Shown here piece after piece: positions 27,319 through 37,871 of a stretch of DNA of 64,000 nucleotides. The position numbers and the translations under genes were made by a program. Position 1 is the stretch's first letter; every line of letters starts with the position of its first letter. Source of the DNA: an uncultured SAR116 cluster alpha proteobacterium (GTDB lineage Bacteria; Pseudomonadota; Alphaproteobacteria; Puniceispirillales; Marisalimonadaceae); assembly GCA_902619805.1 (NCBI GenBank), contig CACNGC010000007.1, positions 1 to 64,000 of the forward strand, in the 5' to 3' direction. The notes below the pieces were generated by a model. It was not told the origin of the DNA and did not search any database. It saw nothing but the letters and a program-made list of their open reading frames with translations.

Positions 27319-28245
27319 TTATTTCAAAAAAATTGTTTTATATGGAATATAATTATGCGAAAACCATGTAATTTGCCTCTTCACATATCTTCTTGTATCT
27401 CTTTTGCTTAGCTTAATAGCATCTTCTAAAGAAATTTTTTTATCCAAATAACTTAACAACCACTTAACTCCAAGACACTTTGCAACAGGGAGCGATCTAT
27501 CAATATTAGATTCATGTATTTTTTTAACCTCATCGAGCGCTCCTTCTTTAAGCATATTATCAAACCTTAATTCGCATCTTTTATAAATATGCTCTCTTTC
27601 TAAATTTATTAAAAAACTATAAATTTCTTTTTTTATTGCGCCTTGCCTAGGTTTTTTGTACCAGTATGTCATGTTCTTATTTGTTTGGAGGAAAACACCA
27701 TATGACCTTAACAATCTATGTTTATCACTATTTTTAGTTACAAATTTAGAGTCAATATTAAAATTTATTTGCTTAAAACTATCAATTCCAATTTCATTTA
27801 ACTTTAACATACTTTCTCTTTTAATTTCTTCTTTAAGTCTTGGAATTGGGGCTAAACCATTAATAACTGCATTTAAATATAAACCAGAACCCCCAACTAA
27901 TATTGCTATTTTTTTTATTTTTTTTACTTCTAATAGAACTTTATTCAATCTTTGTAACCAATCAAATATTGTATAATTTTTCTGAGATTTAACGTATCCA
28001 TATAAAAAATGAGGAATATGGTGCATATCTTCTTGTGATGGCCTGGCTGACAATAATCTTAAGTCTTCGTATACTTGAACAGAGTCAGCATTAATCAATA
28101 CACCGTCAATTTTTTTAGCTAATTCCATTGCTATCGATGATTTTCCTACACAAGTAGGACCAGCGATAATAACAAGATCTTTCTCATAATTATATTGATT
28201 TTTATCAAGATCAAAAGATGCTTCAACATTTAATAAACTAGACAT
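27319..28245 (-). CDS. miaA: tRNA dimethylallyltransferase
   Basis: MiaA prenylates A37 of tRNAs reading UNN codons. The P-loop GPTCVGKSS, NADSVQVYEDL, the GGSGLYLNAVINGLAPIP segment and the C-terminal KRDTRRYVKRQITWF motif are present. The start at 28245 (MSSLLNVEAS) is preferred; a longer reading adds a hydrophobic stretch and would overlap the divergent serB. In the P-loop a Cys replaces the usual Ala/Ser (GPTCVGKS). Confidence 0.92.
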   Translation of the reverse strand: MSSLLNVEASFDLDKNQYNYEKDLVIIAGPTCVGKSSIAMELAKKIDGVLINADSVQVYEDLRLLSARPSQEDMHHIPHFLYGYVKSQKNYTIFDWLQRLNKVLLEVKKIKKIAILVGGSGLYLNAVINGLAPIPRLKEEIKRESMLKLNEIGIDSFKQINFNIDSKFVTKNSDKHRLLRSYGVFLQTNKNMTYWYKKPRQGAIKKEIYSFLINLEREHIYKRCELRFDNMLKEGALDEVKKIHESNIDRSLPVAKCLGVKWLLSYLDKKISLEDAIKLSKRDTRRYVKRQITWFSHNYIPYKTIFLK

Positions 28246-28274
28246 AATTATCACAATAATATAAATAATTTTTA

Positions 28275-29189
28275 ATGAAAGACTACTTATTAATATCAAA
28301 TACAAGAGAAAATAAAATTAGTAATTTTTACTTGGATTTAGTTTCATCTTACATACAAAAATCGACAAATGAAGAAGTACATTGTAGGGAGTTAAGTTCT
28401 AGAAAAGCCTATGAGTGGGGATTGGCTTCAAATAAATATGATCCAAAACTTGAAAAAATTATGTCTGATTTTGAATCTAATTTTGGAATTGATTGTAATT
28501 TTATAAAAATAACCGAAAAAAGAAAGAAGAAGTTACTTGTAGCTGACATGGATAGCACAATTATTAAAGAAGAAAGCTTGGATGAACTGGCAAGACAAAT
28601 TGGTAAAGAAAAAGAAGTTAGTTTTATTACAAATGAAGCTATGAATGGTAGAATAGAATTTAAAAAAGCTCTTGAAGACAGAGTTGCTATTTTAAAAGGT
28701 AATTCCACAGACATTTTAGAAAATTTAAAAAAAAATATAAATATTAATGATGGTGCAAGAGAATTAGTAAAAACAATGAACATGAATGGATCAATTACTG
28801 TTCTAGTTTCTGGTGGCTTCACCTTTTTAACTGAATATTTAAAAGAATTATTAGACTTCAAACATACTCACGCGAACACACTTCAAATCATTCGAAAAGA
28901 ATTTCAAAAATTTGAAATAACAGGAAAAATTAAGGAACCAATTTTAGACAAAAATGCCAAACTTGAATACTTAAATAGATACATTAAAAAATATAATCTT
29001 AATTATAAAGATACAATATGTGTTGGAGATGGGGCAAACGATATTGAATTAATAAAACATGCTGGTCTAGGAGTATCTTACTATGGTAAAGAAGCCCTTA
29101 AAAAAGAAGCCGATATACATTTCAATAATACAAGCTTATTAGGCTTGTTATATGCTCAAGGCTTCACAGATAGTGATATAATAAAGTAG
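28275..29189 (+). CDS. serB: Phosphoserine phosphatase
   Basis: This is the last step of serine synthesis. The HAD signature DMDSTIIKEESLDELA is near residue 92, with VSGGFTFL and the metal-binding GDGANDIELIKHAGLG near 252. The 304-residue length includes an N-terminal regulatory-like region of about 85 residues, as in proteobacterial SerB. It is divergent from miaA, with only about 29 bp between starts, so the promoters overlap. Confidence 0.95.
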   Translation: MKDYLLISNTRENKISNFYLDLVSSYIQKSTNEEVHCRELSSRKAYEWGLASNKYDPKLEKIMSDFESNFGIDCNFIKITEKRKKKLLVADMDSTIIKEESLDELARQIGKEKEVSFITNEAMNGRIEFKKALEDRVAILKGNSTDILENLKKNININDGARELVKTMNMNGSITVLVSGGFTFLTEYLKELLDFKHTHANTLQIIRKEFQKFEITGKIKEPILDKNAKLEYLNRYIKKYNLNYKDTICVGDGANDIELIKHAGLGVSYYGKEALKKEADIHFNNTSLLGLLYAQGFTDSDIIK

Positions 29190-29196
29190 CATTTTT

Positions 29197-30639
29197 TTAT
29201 TTTAGTTCCAATGCAACAAATCTGGTTCCACTTTCTACTTTCACTAAAAGCAACAAAGCTTTTCTTTTTTGTTTCACTGCATTTTTAATTGCATTATCTA
29301 TAACATCCATAGAATTTACTTCTATCTGACCAACTCTTATTATAACCATACCTGGACTTAAACCAGCTTTTTGAGCTGAACTATCATCTTTAACAGATGT
29401 GATAACAACCCCAGTTTTAATGTCATTGAGCTTGAACTTATTCTTGTTTTGATCAGATAACTCTTCTGCCGTGAACCCTAACTTATCATATTCTTTAGCT
29501 TTAACGTTCTTTTTAGAAGTTTGACCGATTAAGTTCTCTTTTTCAGCTAATTCAAGCTCACCCAGCGTTACATTTAATGTTAATTCTTTTCCATTTCTTA
29601 AGATTACTAGTGGTACAGATTTACCAACAGGAGTACTAGCTACGACTTTAGGAAGTTCTTTCATATTTTTAATTTCAGTATTATTAAATTTAATTATAAC
29701 ATCACCAGTTTTTACTCCAGCTTTTTCAGCAGGACCTCCAGCAGTTGCTGAAGATACTAGAGCTCCCCTAGCATCTTTCATTCCCAAACTTTCAGCAATT
29801 TCATCTGAAATTTCTTGAATTAAAACACCAAGCCAACCTCTTTTAGTTCTGCCATATTTCTTTAGTTGATCAGTAACTTGTTTTGCTAAGTTCGATGAAA
29901 CAGCAAAACCTATTCCTACTGAACCTCCAGATTGTGAAAAAATAGCAGTATTTATTCCTACAACATTTCCTTTCATATCAAATAATGGTCCTCCAGAATT
30001 ACCTCTATTTATAGACGCATCTGTTTGAATGTAATCATCATATGACCCAGAGAGATTTCTTCCCCTAGCAGATACTATACCTGCTGTAACTGTTCCACCA
30101 AAACCAAAGGGATTTCCTATTGCCATAACCCAATCGCCAACTCTAAGATTATTAGAGTTACCAAATTTAACAGCTTTAAGTTTTATTTTTTTGGGATCAA
30201 TTTTTAAGAGAGCAACATCAGTTTTAGGATCTTTACCTACCACAGTAGCTTCAAATGAAGTGTCATCATATAAAACAACCATTATTTTTTCAGCATTATC
30301 AATTACGTGGTTGTTAGTAATTACGTAACCTGATTTGTCAATAATAAAACCTGAACCTAATGATTGGGCTCTTCTTTTTTTATTTTCAGGTTTATCAAAT
30401 TGTTTAAAAAATTCCTCAAAGGGTGAGCCAGGAGGAAAAGACGGCATTTCTCTTGATTTTTGTTGAACAATGGTAGTTGTTGATATATTGACAACAGAAG
30501 GACTCAATTTTTCAGCTAAATCTGCAAAGGTTTCTGGTGCACTTTTTGCGTTTACGACATAACTTGTAAACAATATAATTAAAATGCCTATAATTAGTGT
30601 GTATTTTTGATTATTTTTAAATTTAAATATGTAAGACAT
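29197..30639 (-). CDS. degP: Periplasmic serine protease DegP/DegQ (HtrA)
   Basis: This 480-residue HtrA protein has a signal/anchor segment (about 12-30), the catalytic triad His (NNHVIDNAEKI), Asp (KTDVALLK) and Ser (RGNSGGPLF), and two PDZ domains (about 280-370 and 400-475). It degrades or holds misfolded envelope proteins. It lies downstream of hflK-hflC, a common proteobacterial order. The first 30 residues contain a single hydrophobic segment ending VVNAKSA, so export is likely. Confidence 0.94.
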   Translation of the reverse strand: MSYIFKFKNNQKYTLIIGILIILFTSYVVNAKSAPETFADLAEKLSPSVVNISTTTIVQQKSREMPSFPPGSPFEEFFKQFDKPENKKRRAQSLGSGFIIDKSGYVITNNHVIDNAEKIMVVLYDDTSFEATVVGKDPKTDVALLKIDPKKIKLKAVKFGNSNNLRVGDWVMAIGNPFGFGGTVTAGIVSARGRNLSGSYDDYIQTDASINRGNSGGPLFDMKGNVVGINTAIFSQSGGSVGIGFAVSSNLAKQVTDQLKKYGRTKRGWLGVLIQEISDEIAESLGMKDARGALVSSATAGGPAEKAGVKTGDVIIKFNNTEIKNMKELPKVVASTPVGKSVPLVILRNGKELTLNVTLGELELAEKENLIGQTSKKNVKAKEYDKLGFTAEELSDQNKNKFKLNDIKTGVVITSVKDDSSAQKAGLSPGMVIIRVGQIEVNSMDVIDNAIKNAVKQKRKALLLLVKVESGTRFVALELK

Positions 30640-30745
30640 TCACTCACCATTAAGTTTTCATTAATAAATATAAATATATAAAAAAGGCGCTTTTAAGGCT
30701 GAATTAATAAATTGTTTTCTTGGTTTATAACAAAAACACAATTAA

Positions 30746-31618
30746 TTAATTTTTACCATCTTGCTTACCAAAAAAGCTAAAAAAATCACTGTCAGGACTC
30801 AATAACATTGTTGTACCATCGTCTGCAAATGTATTTTCATAAGCTAGCATAGATCTATAAAATTTAAAAAACTTTTCATCTTGCCCGAATGAATCAGAAT
30901 AAATTTTTATGGCTTGAGAATCACCATTACCCCTTAAAGCCTCTGCTTTTCTTTTGCTCTCTGCAACAAGAACAACTTTCTGTTTTTCTGCATCTGCACG
31001 AATTTTTTGAGCCTCTTCAGCACCCTCTGCTCTGAATTCCTTCGCTTCTTGTTCTCTTTCAGTTTTCATCCTATTAAATATATTTTGACTAGTTGCCTCT
31101 GGATAATCTGCTCTTCGAATACGAACATCAACAATTTCCATACCTAATTTTTTTATAGTAGAATTAACTTCATCGCCAATATCTTCTACAATTTTTGTTC
31201 TAGCATCAGACAAAATAGCTGTAAGTTCGAACTTACCAAACACTCTTCTAACAGATGAATCAATTATGGATTCTAAACGTTGGCGAGCGCCAAATTCATT
31301 TCTCACTGTTTGATAGAATAAAAGCGGATCAGTTATTCTAAATCTTGAATAAGTATCAACCTCAAGTCTTTTTTGGTCAGCCAGAATAACTTCTTCTGAA
31401 TCTTGTGACACTAAGGACAGAACTCTTTTTTCAAAATAAGTCACTTCTTGAATGAATGGAATTTTAAAGTTCAAGCCTGGTTTATTAACAAGTCTTTTAG
31501 GTTCACCAAATTGAAGGACTAATGCTTGTTGAGTTTGATCAACAGTAAAAAAAGAACTAAGAATACCAAGTAAAAAAGCTAAGACACTTATACCTGATAT
31601 GATTTTAAAAGAAGACAT
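30746..31618 (-). CDS. hflC: FtsH modulator HflC
   Basis: This 290-residue SPFH/prohibitin-domain protein has one N-terminal membrane segment, followed by FTVDQTQQALVLQFGEPKRL and a helical region ending with KRKAEALRGNGDSQAIKIY. With HflK it forms the large complex around FtsH. The ATG shares its first base with the end of hflK, indicating translational coupling. Confidence 0.95.
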   Translation of the reverse strand: MSSFKIISGISVLAFLLGILSSFFTVDQTQQALVLQFGEPKRLVNKPGLNFKIPFIQEVTYFEKRVLSLVSQDSEEVILADQKRLEVDTYSRFRITDPLLFYQTVRNEFGARQRLESIIDSSVRRVFGKFELTAILSDARTKIVEDIGDEVNSTIKKLGMEIVDVRIRRADYPEATSQNIFNRMKTEREQEAKEFRAEGAEEAQKIRADAEKQKVVLVAESKRKAEALRGNGDSQAIKIYSDSFGQDEKFFKFYRSMLAYENTFADDGTTMLLSPDSDFFSFFGKQDGKN

Positions 31619-32715
31619 TACTGATTTCCCTTTTGTTTTAGTTGATCCAAAGGTAAGTATGGAACAACTCCAGATGAACTTGCAGAATTATCCATTATAA
31701 TTTTTTTAACTCTCGAAAAAACTTTTTCCATTGTTTCTAGGTATATTCTTGACTCTGTTACCTCAGGATTAAGTTTATAGCTTTTATAAATTGAATTAAA
31801 CCTGTCAGCGTCACCCTTAGCTCTATTTACAACTTCGCTAGCATATGCTTCTGCCTCTGAAATAAGTTGAGCAGCCTCACCTCTTGCTCTAGGTACGATA
31901 TCATTTCTAAATGCCTCAGCTTCGTTGATAAGGGTGTCTCTATCTTGTCTAGCTCTTTGAACGTCGTTAAAAGCATCAATAACTTCAGAAGGAGGGTTAA
32001 CTGAAAGCAATTGAACATCTCTTATTTCAACTCCAGCTTCATACTCATTTAAAAGTTCTTGAAGCATGTTTTTAGCTTTCAATTGAATATCTTGTCTACC
32101 TCCGGTTAGTGCTGTTTGTATTTTCGTTTGACCTATTATATCCCTCATAACAGATTGTGCTGCAACTTTTACAGTTTCAGGTGGGTCTTGGATGTTAAAT
32201 AAATAGGCACCTGCATCAGCAATTTTCCAAAATACTATAAAATCAATATCAATATTATTTTCATCACCAGTAATCATTTTTGATTCATCTGGCACATCTC
32301 TTCTACTTGTAGCTGCACCCCCAAAGGATCTATATCCAACTTCAATTCTATTATCTCTTGTAACATCAGGAGTAAGAACTTTTTCAATTGGACTTGGGAG
32401 ATGATAATGCAAACCAGGAGGTGTAGTTCTTATCCATTCTCCAAATCTCATAACAACACCCTGTTGTTGTGGATTAACCCTGTAAATACCTGTCATCAAC
32501 CATATAGCTAATAAGACAAATAATAATATTGTAAAACCTTTTCCACCACCAAAGCCTGTTGGCATCATTTTTTTTAATTTATCTCTGCTTTCTTTGAGCA
32601 TTTGATCAACATCAGGGGGAGTCCCATTAGAATTAGGCCTTTTACCCCACGGATTTTGGTTATTGCCTCCACCCCAAGGGCCTGAACCATTATCATTAAT
32701 GTTATTTATAATCAT
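31618..32715 (-). CDS. hflK: FtsH modulator HflK
   Basis: This 365-residue partner of HflC has a Gly/Asn-rich cytoplasmic N-terminus (GPWGGGNNQNPWGKRPNSNG), a membrane segment near 60-78, the SPFH domain with YRVNPQQQGVVMRFGEW, and a C-terminal helical region. It is the first gene of hflK-hflC and is transcribed toward degP; the divergent mrp gene starts about 125 bp away. Confidence 0.95.
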   Translation of the reverse strand: MIINNINDNGSGPWGGGNNQNPWGKRPNSNGTPPDVDQMLKESRDKLKKMMPTGFGGGKGFTILLFVLLAIWLMTGIYRVNPQQQGVVMRFGEWIRTTPPGLHYHLPSPIEKVLTPDVTRDNRIEVGYRSFGGAATSRRDVPDESKMITGDENNIDIDFIVFWKIADAGAYLFNIQDPPETVKVAAQSVMRDIIGQTKIQTALTGGRQDIQLKAKNMLQELLNEYEAGVEIRDVQLLSVNPPSEVIDAFNDVQRARQDRDTLINEAEAFRNDIVPRARGEAAQLISEAEAYASEVVNRAKGDADRFNSIYKSYKLNPEVTESRIYLETMEKVFSRVKKIIMDNSASSSGVVPYLPLDQLKQKGNQ

Positions 32716-32839
32716 TTATTACTCCAGGCTGAATTACTATTAGAATGCTATATAGATATTTACAATAATTTCATATAAGATATTTGCACTAGAGTAATAA
32801 ATTTCAACCTTTATTAAAAATTATTTCTGGGCCAGTAGA

Positions 32840-33907
32840 ATGAATAATACAAAATTAGAAGAAATTGTTACAATATTAAGATCTATAATCTTGCAAAATC
32901 AATCAAAAAACATTTATGAAAGTAAAATGGTAAATGGTTTAAAGTTTGAAAACAATATAATTTCATTTACTCTTGAACTTCTTCAAGAACAATTGAAGCA
33001 ATCTGAGTCAATAAAAAAATTTATACAAGAAAAATTATATGTTATTGATGATGTCAAAAAAGTAGAAATAATCTTAACATCACATAAAACTAAAAAAAAT
33101 GAATCTAATATCAATGAACCGTTGAGACCTGCAAAAAATATTATTGCAGTAGCTAGTGGGAAAGGTGGAGTTGGGAAATCAACTACTGCTATTAATATTG
33201 CTCTGTCATTATCAAAATTAAATTATAATGTTGGAATTTTGGATGCAGATATATATGGTCCTAGCCTTCCAAAATTAACTGGTATTAACAACAGACCTAA
33301 GAGTGATGGAAAAAAAATAATTCCACATATTGCGTTTGGTTTACAGGTAATGTCCATTGGCTATTTAGTTCCTGAAGATGCTGCGACTATTTGGAGAGGG
33401 CCTATGGTTATGAGTGCAATCGAACAATTGCTCAAAGATGTAAACTGGACTAACCTAGACTTTTTGATAATTGATATGCCACCTGGTACTGGAGATGCTC
33501 AATTAACATTATCTCAACGTGTTCAACTTTCTGGAGCAATAATTGTATCAACTCCTCAAGACTTGTCACTAATAGATGCGAGAAAAGGTCTTAATATGTT
33601 TAAAAAGGTAAATGTTCCTATTTTAGGAATCATTGAAAATATGAGTTATTTTGAATGCAATAATTGCAATACAAAACATGAGATTTTTGGAAATGGCGGA
33701 GCAAAAGCCGAAGCTGAAAAATTAGGTGTAACATTTTTAAATGAAATTCCTTTAGATATTTCTTTAAGAACCACATCTGATGAAGGCAATCCTATTGTTC
33801 ATAAAGAACCTAATAACTCTATTTCAAAGAAATATATGGAGGTAGGATCTAAAATATTAAATCAAATTCAAACAAGCAGAAAACAACCCCCTCAAATTAT
33901 TCAATGA
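32840..33907 (+). CDS. apbC: Mrp/ApbC-family Fe-S cluster carrier ATPase
   Basis: This 355-residue P-loop protein delivers Fe-S clusters. An N-terminal DUF59-like region (about 1-85) precedes the deviant Walker A motif ASGKGGVGKSTTA. DADIYGPSLPKL, DMPPGTGDAQLT and the CxxC cluster-binding motif in FECNNCNTKHEIFG follow. It is divergent from hflK. Confidence 0.94.
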   Translation: MNNTKLEEIVTILRSIILQNQSKNIYESKMVNGLKFENNIISFTLELLQEQLKQSESIKKFIQEKLYVIDDVKKVEIILTSHKTKKNESNINEPLRPAKNIIAVASGKGGVGKSTTAINIALSLSKLNYNVGILDADIYGPSLPKLTGINNRPKSDGKKIIPHIAFGLQVMSIGYLVPEDAATIWRGPMVMSAIEQLLKDVNWTNLDFLIIDMPPGTGDAQLTLSQRVQLSGAIIVSTPQDLSLIDARKGLNMFKKVNVPILGIIENMSYFECNNCNTKHEIFGNGGAKAEAEKLGVTFLNEIPLDISLRTTSDEGNPIVHKEPNNSISKKYMEVGSKILNQIQTSRKQPPQIIQ

Positions 33908-33908
33908 T

Positions 33909-34457
33909 TTAAATTATCCTTCTGTAATGCCAATAACTATGTTCTGGGACACCATTTTTAGCTAAATTATGTTCTAGTTTAGTTTTTTCCCAATCGCTTT
34001 CATTTAATTTAGGAAATTTTATACCAGTTTTTAAATTAAATTTAACTTTAGTCATTTCAATATTGTCACAGTATTCTAAACCTATTTTATAAATTTCTGC
34101 TCCACCAAATAAAAATATTTTTTTTTGGGTAATATTTTGATTAATTTCCATGTTATTATCAATCCATTCATCAGCTTTAATTATAGCATCTTTAAATGAA
34201 TTCACTACTATAGCTCCTTCGGCTTTCCAAGTAACAGAGTTGGTTAAAACTATATTTGCTCTTCCTGGCAAAGGTCTTCCAATAGAATCCCATGTTTTTC
34301 TGCCCATTATTAGTGGACTACCCATTGTCATTTTTTTTAATCTTTTAAGATCCCCTGGCAAATGCCAAAGCAAATTTTTTCCATCACCAATTATTCTATT
34401 TTCATTCATAGCTACAATACAAAAAATTGGATTTTTTAGTTTTTTTTTGGTTTTCAT
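33909..34457 (-). CDS. folA: Dihydrofolate reductase
   Basis: DHFR regenerates tetrahydrofolate after the ThyA reaction. The 182-residue protein has MNENRIIGDGKNLLWHLPGD, the PLIMGRKTWDSIGRPLPGR NADPH-binding stretch and FLFGGAEIYKIGL. The ATG lies directly after the thyA stop, so the two form one operon. It ends convergently with mrp, 1 bp apart. Confidence 0.95.
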   Translation of the reverse strand: MKTKKKLKNPIFCIVAMNENRIIGDGKNLLWHLPGDLKRLKKMTMGSPLIMGRKTWDSIGRPLPGRANIVLTNSVTWKAEGAIVVNSFKDAIIKADEWIDNNMEINQNITQKKIFLFGGAEIYKIGLEYCDNIEMTKVKFNLKTGIKFPKLNESDWEKTKLEHNLAKNGVPEHSYWHYRRII

Positions 34458-35252
34458 TTAAACTGCAACTGGTGCTGGAATATTAGGACACGGATCATAG
34501 TCTGTAATTTCAAAATCTTCAAATCTAAATTCATTTATATCAGAATGCCTTTTTGAAATTTTTAATTTCGGTAATTTTTTAGAAGATCTAGACAATTGCA
34601 ATTTAGTTTGTTCAAAATGATTCGAATATAAATGAGCATCACCTAGTGTATGAACAAAATCACCAACAGATAAACCAGTAACGTTAGCAATCATGTGTGT
34701 TAAGATTGAATAAGATGCTATGTTGAACGGAACTCCAAGAAAAATATCAGCACTTCTTTGGTATAATTGACAAGACAGTTTGTTTTTTGCAACATAAAAT
34801 TGAAACAAACAATGACATGGTGGAAGAGCCATGCTGCCTACGTCTGCTGGGTTCCAAGCAGATACTATCATTCTTCTTGAGTTTGGATTATTTTTGATTT
34901 CATTAATAATATTATTAAGTTGATCAAGTTTTCTTCCATCTGGGGTATCCCATCTTCTCCATTGCTTTCCATAAACGGGTCCAAGATCACCGTTTTCATC
35001 TGCCCACTCATCCCATATGGAAACTTTATTTTCTTTTAAGTAAGATATATTGGTATCGCCTTTAATAAACCATAATAACTCATGAATAATTGATTTTAAA
35101 TGGAGCTTCTTAGTAGTTAGTAATGGAAGTCCATCATTTAAATCAAATCTCATCTGCCAACCAAAAACTGACTTTGTGCCAGTCCCAGTTCTGTCAGCCT
35201 TTTCATCACCTTTTTCTAAAACATGTCTTAATAAATCTAAATATTGCTTCAT
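34458..35252 (-). CDS. thyA: Thymidylate synthase
   Basis: ThyA methylates dUMP using methylene-tetrahydrofolate. At 264 residues it is the standard bacterial length. The catalytic Cys lies in [13 protein letters not shown], the dUMP-binding segment is [20 protein letters not shown], and the end [14 protein letters not shown] is canonical. It is followed immediately by folA. Confidence 0.97.
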   Translation of the reverse strand: MKQYLDLLRHVLEKGDEKADRTGTGTKSVFGWQMRFDLNDGLPLLTTKKLHLKSIIHELLWFIKGDTNISYLKENKVSIWDEWADENGDLGPVYGKQWRRWDTPDGRKLDQLNNIINEIKNNPNSRRMIVSAWNPADVGSMALPPCHCLFQFYVAKNKLSCQLYQRSADIFLGVPFNIASYSILTHMIANVTGLSVGDFVHTLGDAHLYSNHFEQTKLQLSRSSKKLPKLKISKRHSDINEFRFEDFEITDYDPCPNIPAPVAV

Positions 35253-35329
35253 ACAAATATCTCAATTAAAAATTTTATATATTAGCATTATGTGCTCTTT
35301 AATAAAAAAAATAAATACTGTATAGTAAA

Positions 35330-35628
35330 AAAGTCATTTCGATGACTATGGTGATAAACATTTTTTAGAATAAGCTTAGCGGACCCGGGGGCGGTACCCG
35401 GCACCTCCACCATTATTTGGGGGTGAAATAGGATCGACGCGTGTAGTAAAAATTAAACTTTCACTCGGCATTGTACCACCGTTATCGGACTAAATTAAAT
35501 AGTTGCAAATGACAACTATGCTCCGGTAGCTGCAGCAGCGTAAGCAGCCAAAGCAACCGAAAACTAGTCCTGTTCTATAGCTAGAACTGGCGGGGTTATT
35601 GTTTACCTGGCAACAGAAAAACTTTGGT
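35330..35628 (+). ncRNA. ssrA: Circularly permuted (two-piece) tmRNA
   Basis: Order on the DNA: an acceptor piece comes first (hairpin 35331-35346, T-arm with stem CCGGG/CCCGG, acceptor strand CACCTCC and CCA at 35410-35412). A short spacer follows, then the coding piece starting GGGGGTG at 35419, which pairs with the acceptor strand. The tag frame runs from GCA at 35505 to TAA at 35541-35543 and encodes ANDNYAPVAAAA, so the full tag is AANDNYAPVAAAA. This permuted layout is known from alphaproteobacteria. The outer ends are approximate. A terminator follows at 35629. Confidence 0.93.
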
Positions 35629-35660
35629 GGCGAGAAGTTACTTCTCGCCATCTTTAAAAT
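35629..35660 (+). terminator. Terminator of ssrA
   Basis: GGCGAGAAGT-t-ACTTCTCGCC (35629-35649) is a perfect 10-bp stem, followed by a T-containing tract. Confidence 0.7.
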
Positions 35661-35723
35661 TTTATTGAAAATTAAGCTTTGAGAATTGTAAGGTATTAAT
35701 TAAAAAAACTATAAGGTATAAAA

Positions 35724-36239
35724 GTGACTAATAATAATGATAATTATGGTTCTGATTCTAAAAGTTTTGACTATGACTTTTTGGTTGAGGAAAGTCTTAA
35801 AAATGTAGTAAAAAAAGTTTTAAAAATAACTTCAGAAACTGGTCTTATTGGAAACAGTCATTTTTTTATTACATTTAATGGTGATGATCCAAGTGTAATA
35901 GTTCCACCCGAACTTAAAAATGCCGATAATTCAGAAATAAAAATAATAATTCAACACCAATTTTGGGATCTTAAAACATCTGAAGATCATTTTGAAGTAA
36001 CTCTATCTTTTAGTGGTGAAAAAAAGAATATTTCTGTTCCTTTTAAATCAATTACATCTTTCACTGATCCTTCAGTTGGTTTTGGTCTTCAATTTAAAAT
36101 CGAGGATAATTTAAAAAATACTAGTTTAAGTAAAATTGAAAGCCCAGATGCTAATAAACCAGCGATTTCGAATTTGGATGATGCAGATTTAAAATCTGGA
36201 GAAATTGTCTCTCTTGATGAATTTAGAGATAAGAAATAA
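35724..36239 (+). CDS. sspB: ClpXP specificity adaptor SspB (alphaproteobacterial type)
   Basis: SspB binds the tmRNA-encoded tag and hands substrates to ClpXP. The 171-residue protein starts at GTG 35724. The fold region (GNSHFFITFNGDDPSVIVPP, then EIKIIIQHQFWDL and FKSITSFTDPSVGFGLQF) matches SspB-like proteins. A linker and a short C-terminal ClpX-contact-like tail (GEIVSLDEFRDKK) follow. It lies about 75 bp after ssrA, placing the tag and its reader side by side. Confidence 0.88.
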   Translation: MTNNNDNYGSDSKSFDYDFLVEESLKNVVKKVLKITSETGLIGNSHFFITFNGDDPSVIVPPELKNADNSEIKIIIQHQFWDLKTSEDHFEVTLSFSGEKKNISVPFKSITSFTDPSVGFGLQFKIEDNLKNTSLSKIESPDANKPAISNLDDADLKSGEIVSLDEFRDKK

Positions 36240-36260
36240 AATTATTAGTTGGAGATTATT

Positions 36261-37871
36261 TTGAACGACTTTAATTATTCACCAATTTTTCCTATTTCAG
36301 TTGAAGAAACTGAATACGTAAAAATATCAGACTCATACATTAAAATTTCCAAAATAAACAACAAAGAAATTTTGGTTGTCGATCCAAAGGCACTTACTCT
36401 TTTAGCACAAAGAGCTTTTAAAGATGTATCTCACCTTCTTAGAAAATCACATCTAAGACAGCTCAGAGATATTCTTGAAGATAAAGAAGCCTCTAATAAT
36501 GATAAATTTGTCGCTTTAACAATGTTAAAAAATGCAAATATATCTTCATCAGGAGTTCTTCCTATGTGCCAAGATACAGGCACAGCAATAATCATGGGTT
36601 ATAAAGGCGAAAAAGTTTTTACTGACTCAGATGATAACAAATTTCTTTCCTTAGGAGTTTATAAAACATATAAAGAAAATAATCTTCGTTTCTCTCAACT
36701 GGCACCAATCTCTATGTTTGAAGAGAAAAATACTGCTAACAATTTACCTGCTGAAATCAGTATATTTGCTAATGAAGGTCAGGAATATAAATTTGCCTTT
36801 GTACAAAAAGGTGGAGGATCAGCTAATAAAAGTTTTTTATTCCAAGCAACACCCGCCACTCTTAATCCTGAAAATTTAAAAAAATTTCTTTATGAGAAAA
36901 TTGTTTCTCTTGGTACTGCTGCTTGTCCACCTTATCATTTATCTGTAGTTATTGGAGGTACTTCAGCTGAATTTAATTTAAAGACCGTTAAGCTAGGATC
37001 TATGCGTTATCTAGATAATTTGCCTAAGGCTGGAAATTTAAAATCTGGTCATGCATATAGAGATTTAGAATGGGAAAAAATAATATTGGATCTTACAAGA
37101 GAAATGGGTATAGGCGCACAATTTGGAGGAAAATATTTTTGTCATGATGTAAGAGTTATTAGGCTTCCAAGGCATGGTGCATCGCTACCAATTGGAATTG
37201 GTGTTTCTTGTTCAGCAGATAGACAAATTTTAGGCAAGATAAATAAAGATGGAATCTTTGTTGAAAAACTCGAAAAAGAGCCAAGTAAATATTTGCCCGA
37301 TGTAAGTTTGGACGAAATTTCGGAAGATGTAACAGAAATTGATCTAAATCAGCCAATGAAAAATATTTTAGAACAATTAAATGATTGTAAAATAAAAAAA
37401 AGAGTTAATCTTTCTGGCCCAATGATTGTTGCTAGAGATATAGCTCATGCAAAGTTACTTCAAAGATTGGACAAGGATGGTGAGCTACCTAATTATATAA
37501 AAGATCATCCAGTATATTATGCTGGCCCAGCTAAAACTCCAAAGGGCATGCCTTCAGGATCCTTTGGACCAACAACTGCTGGAAGAATGGATGCTTATGT
37601 TGATAAATTTCAAGAAAATGGTGGATCAATGGTTATGTTAGCAAAAGGAAACAGATCAAAGCAGGTAAAAGAAGCGTGCCAAAAACATGGAGGATTTTAC
37701 CTTGGAACCATTGGAGGAACTGCTGCAAAAGTCGCACTAGATTGCATAAAAAAAATAGAGGTTTTAGAATATCCAGAACTTGGAATGGAGGCCGTCTGGA
37801 AAATTGAAGTAAAAAACTTTCCAGCATTTGTAGTAATTGATAATAAAGGTAATGATTTTTTTGATATTTAA
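36261..37871 (+). CDS. fumA: Fumarate hydratase class I
   Basis: This Fe-S class I fumarase of about 536 residues interconverts fumarate and malate. The start is taken as TTG 36261, since GGAG (36251-36254) is well placed before it; a TTG at 36249 is the alternative. Cluster Cys residues lie in [26 protein letters not shown] and [10 protein letters not shown]. The C-terminal part has [15 protein letters not shown]. It ends convergently with the tartrate-dehydratase-like gene, overlapping by 4 bp. Class I fumarases can also act on L-tartrate, which is notable given the neighbour. Confidence 0.93.
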   Translation: MNDFNYSPIFPISVEETEYVKISDSYIKISKINNKEILVVDPKALTLLAQRAFKDVSHLLRKSHLRQLRDILEDKEASNNDKFVALTMLKNANISSSGVLPMCQDTGTAIIMGYKGEKVFTDSDDNKFLSLGVYKTYKENNLRFSQLAPISMFEEKNTANNLPAEISIFANEGQEYKFAFVQKGGGSANKSFLFQATPATLNPENLKKFLYEKIVSLGTAACPPYHLSVVIGGTSAEFNLKTVKLGSMRYLDNLPKAGNLKSGHAYRDLEWEKIILDLTREMGIGAQFGGKYFCHDVRVIRLPRHGASLPIGIGVSCSADRQILGKINKDGIFVEKLEKEPSKYLPDVSLDEISEDVTEIDLNQPMKNILEQLNDCKIKKRVNLSGPMIVARDIAHAKLLQRLDKDGELPNYIKDHPVYYAGPAKTPKGMPSGSFGPTTAGRMDAYVDKFQENGGSMVMLAKGNRSKQVKEACQKHGGFYLGTIGGTAAKVALDCIKKIEVLEYPELGMEAVWKIEVKNFPAFVVIDNKGNDFFDI

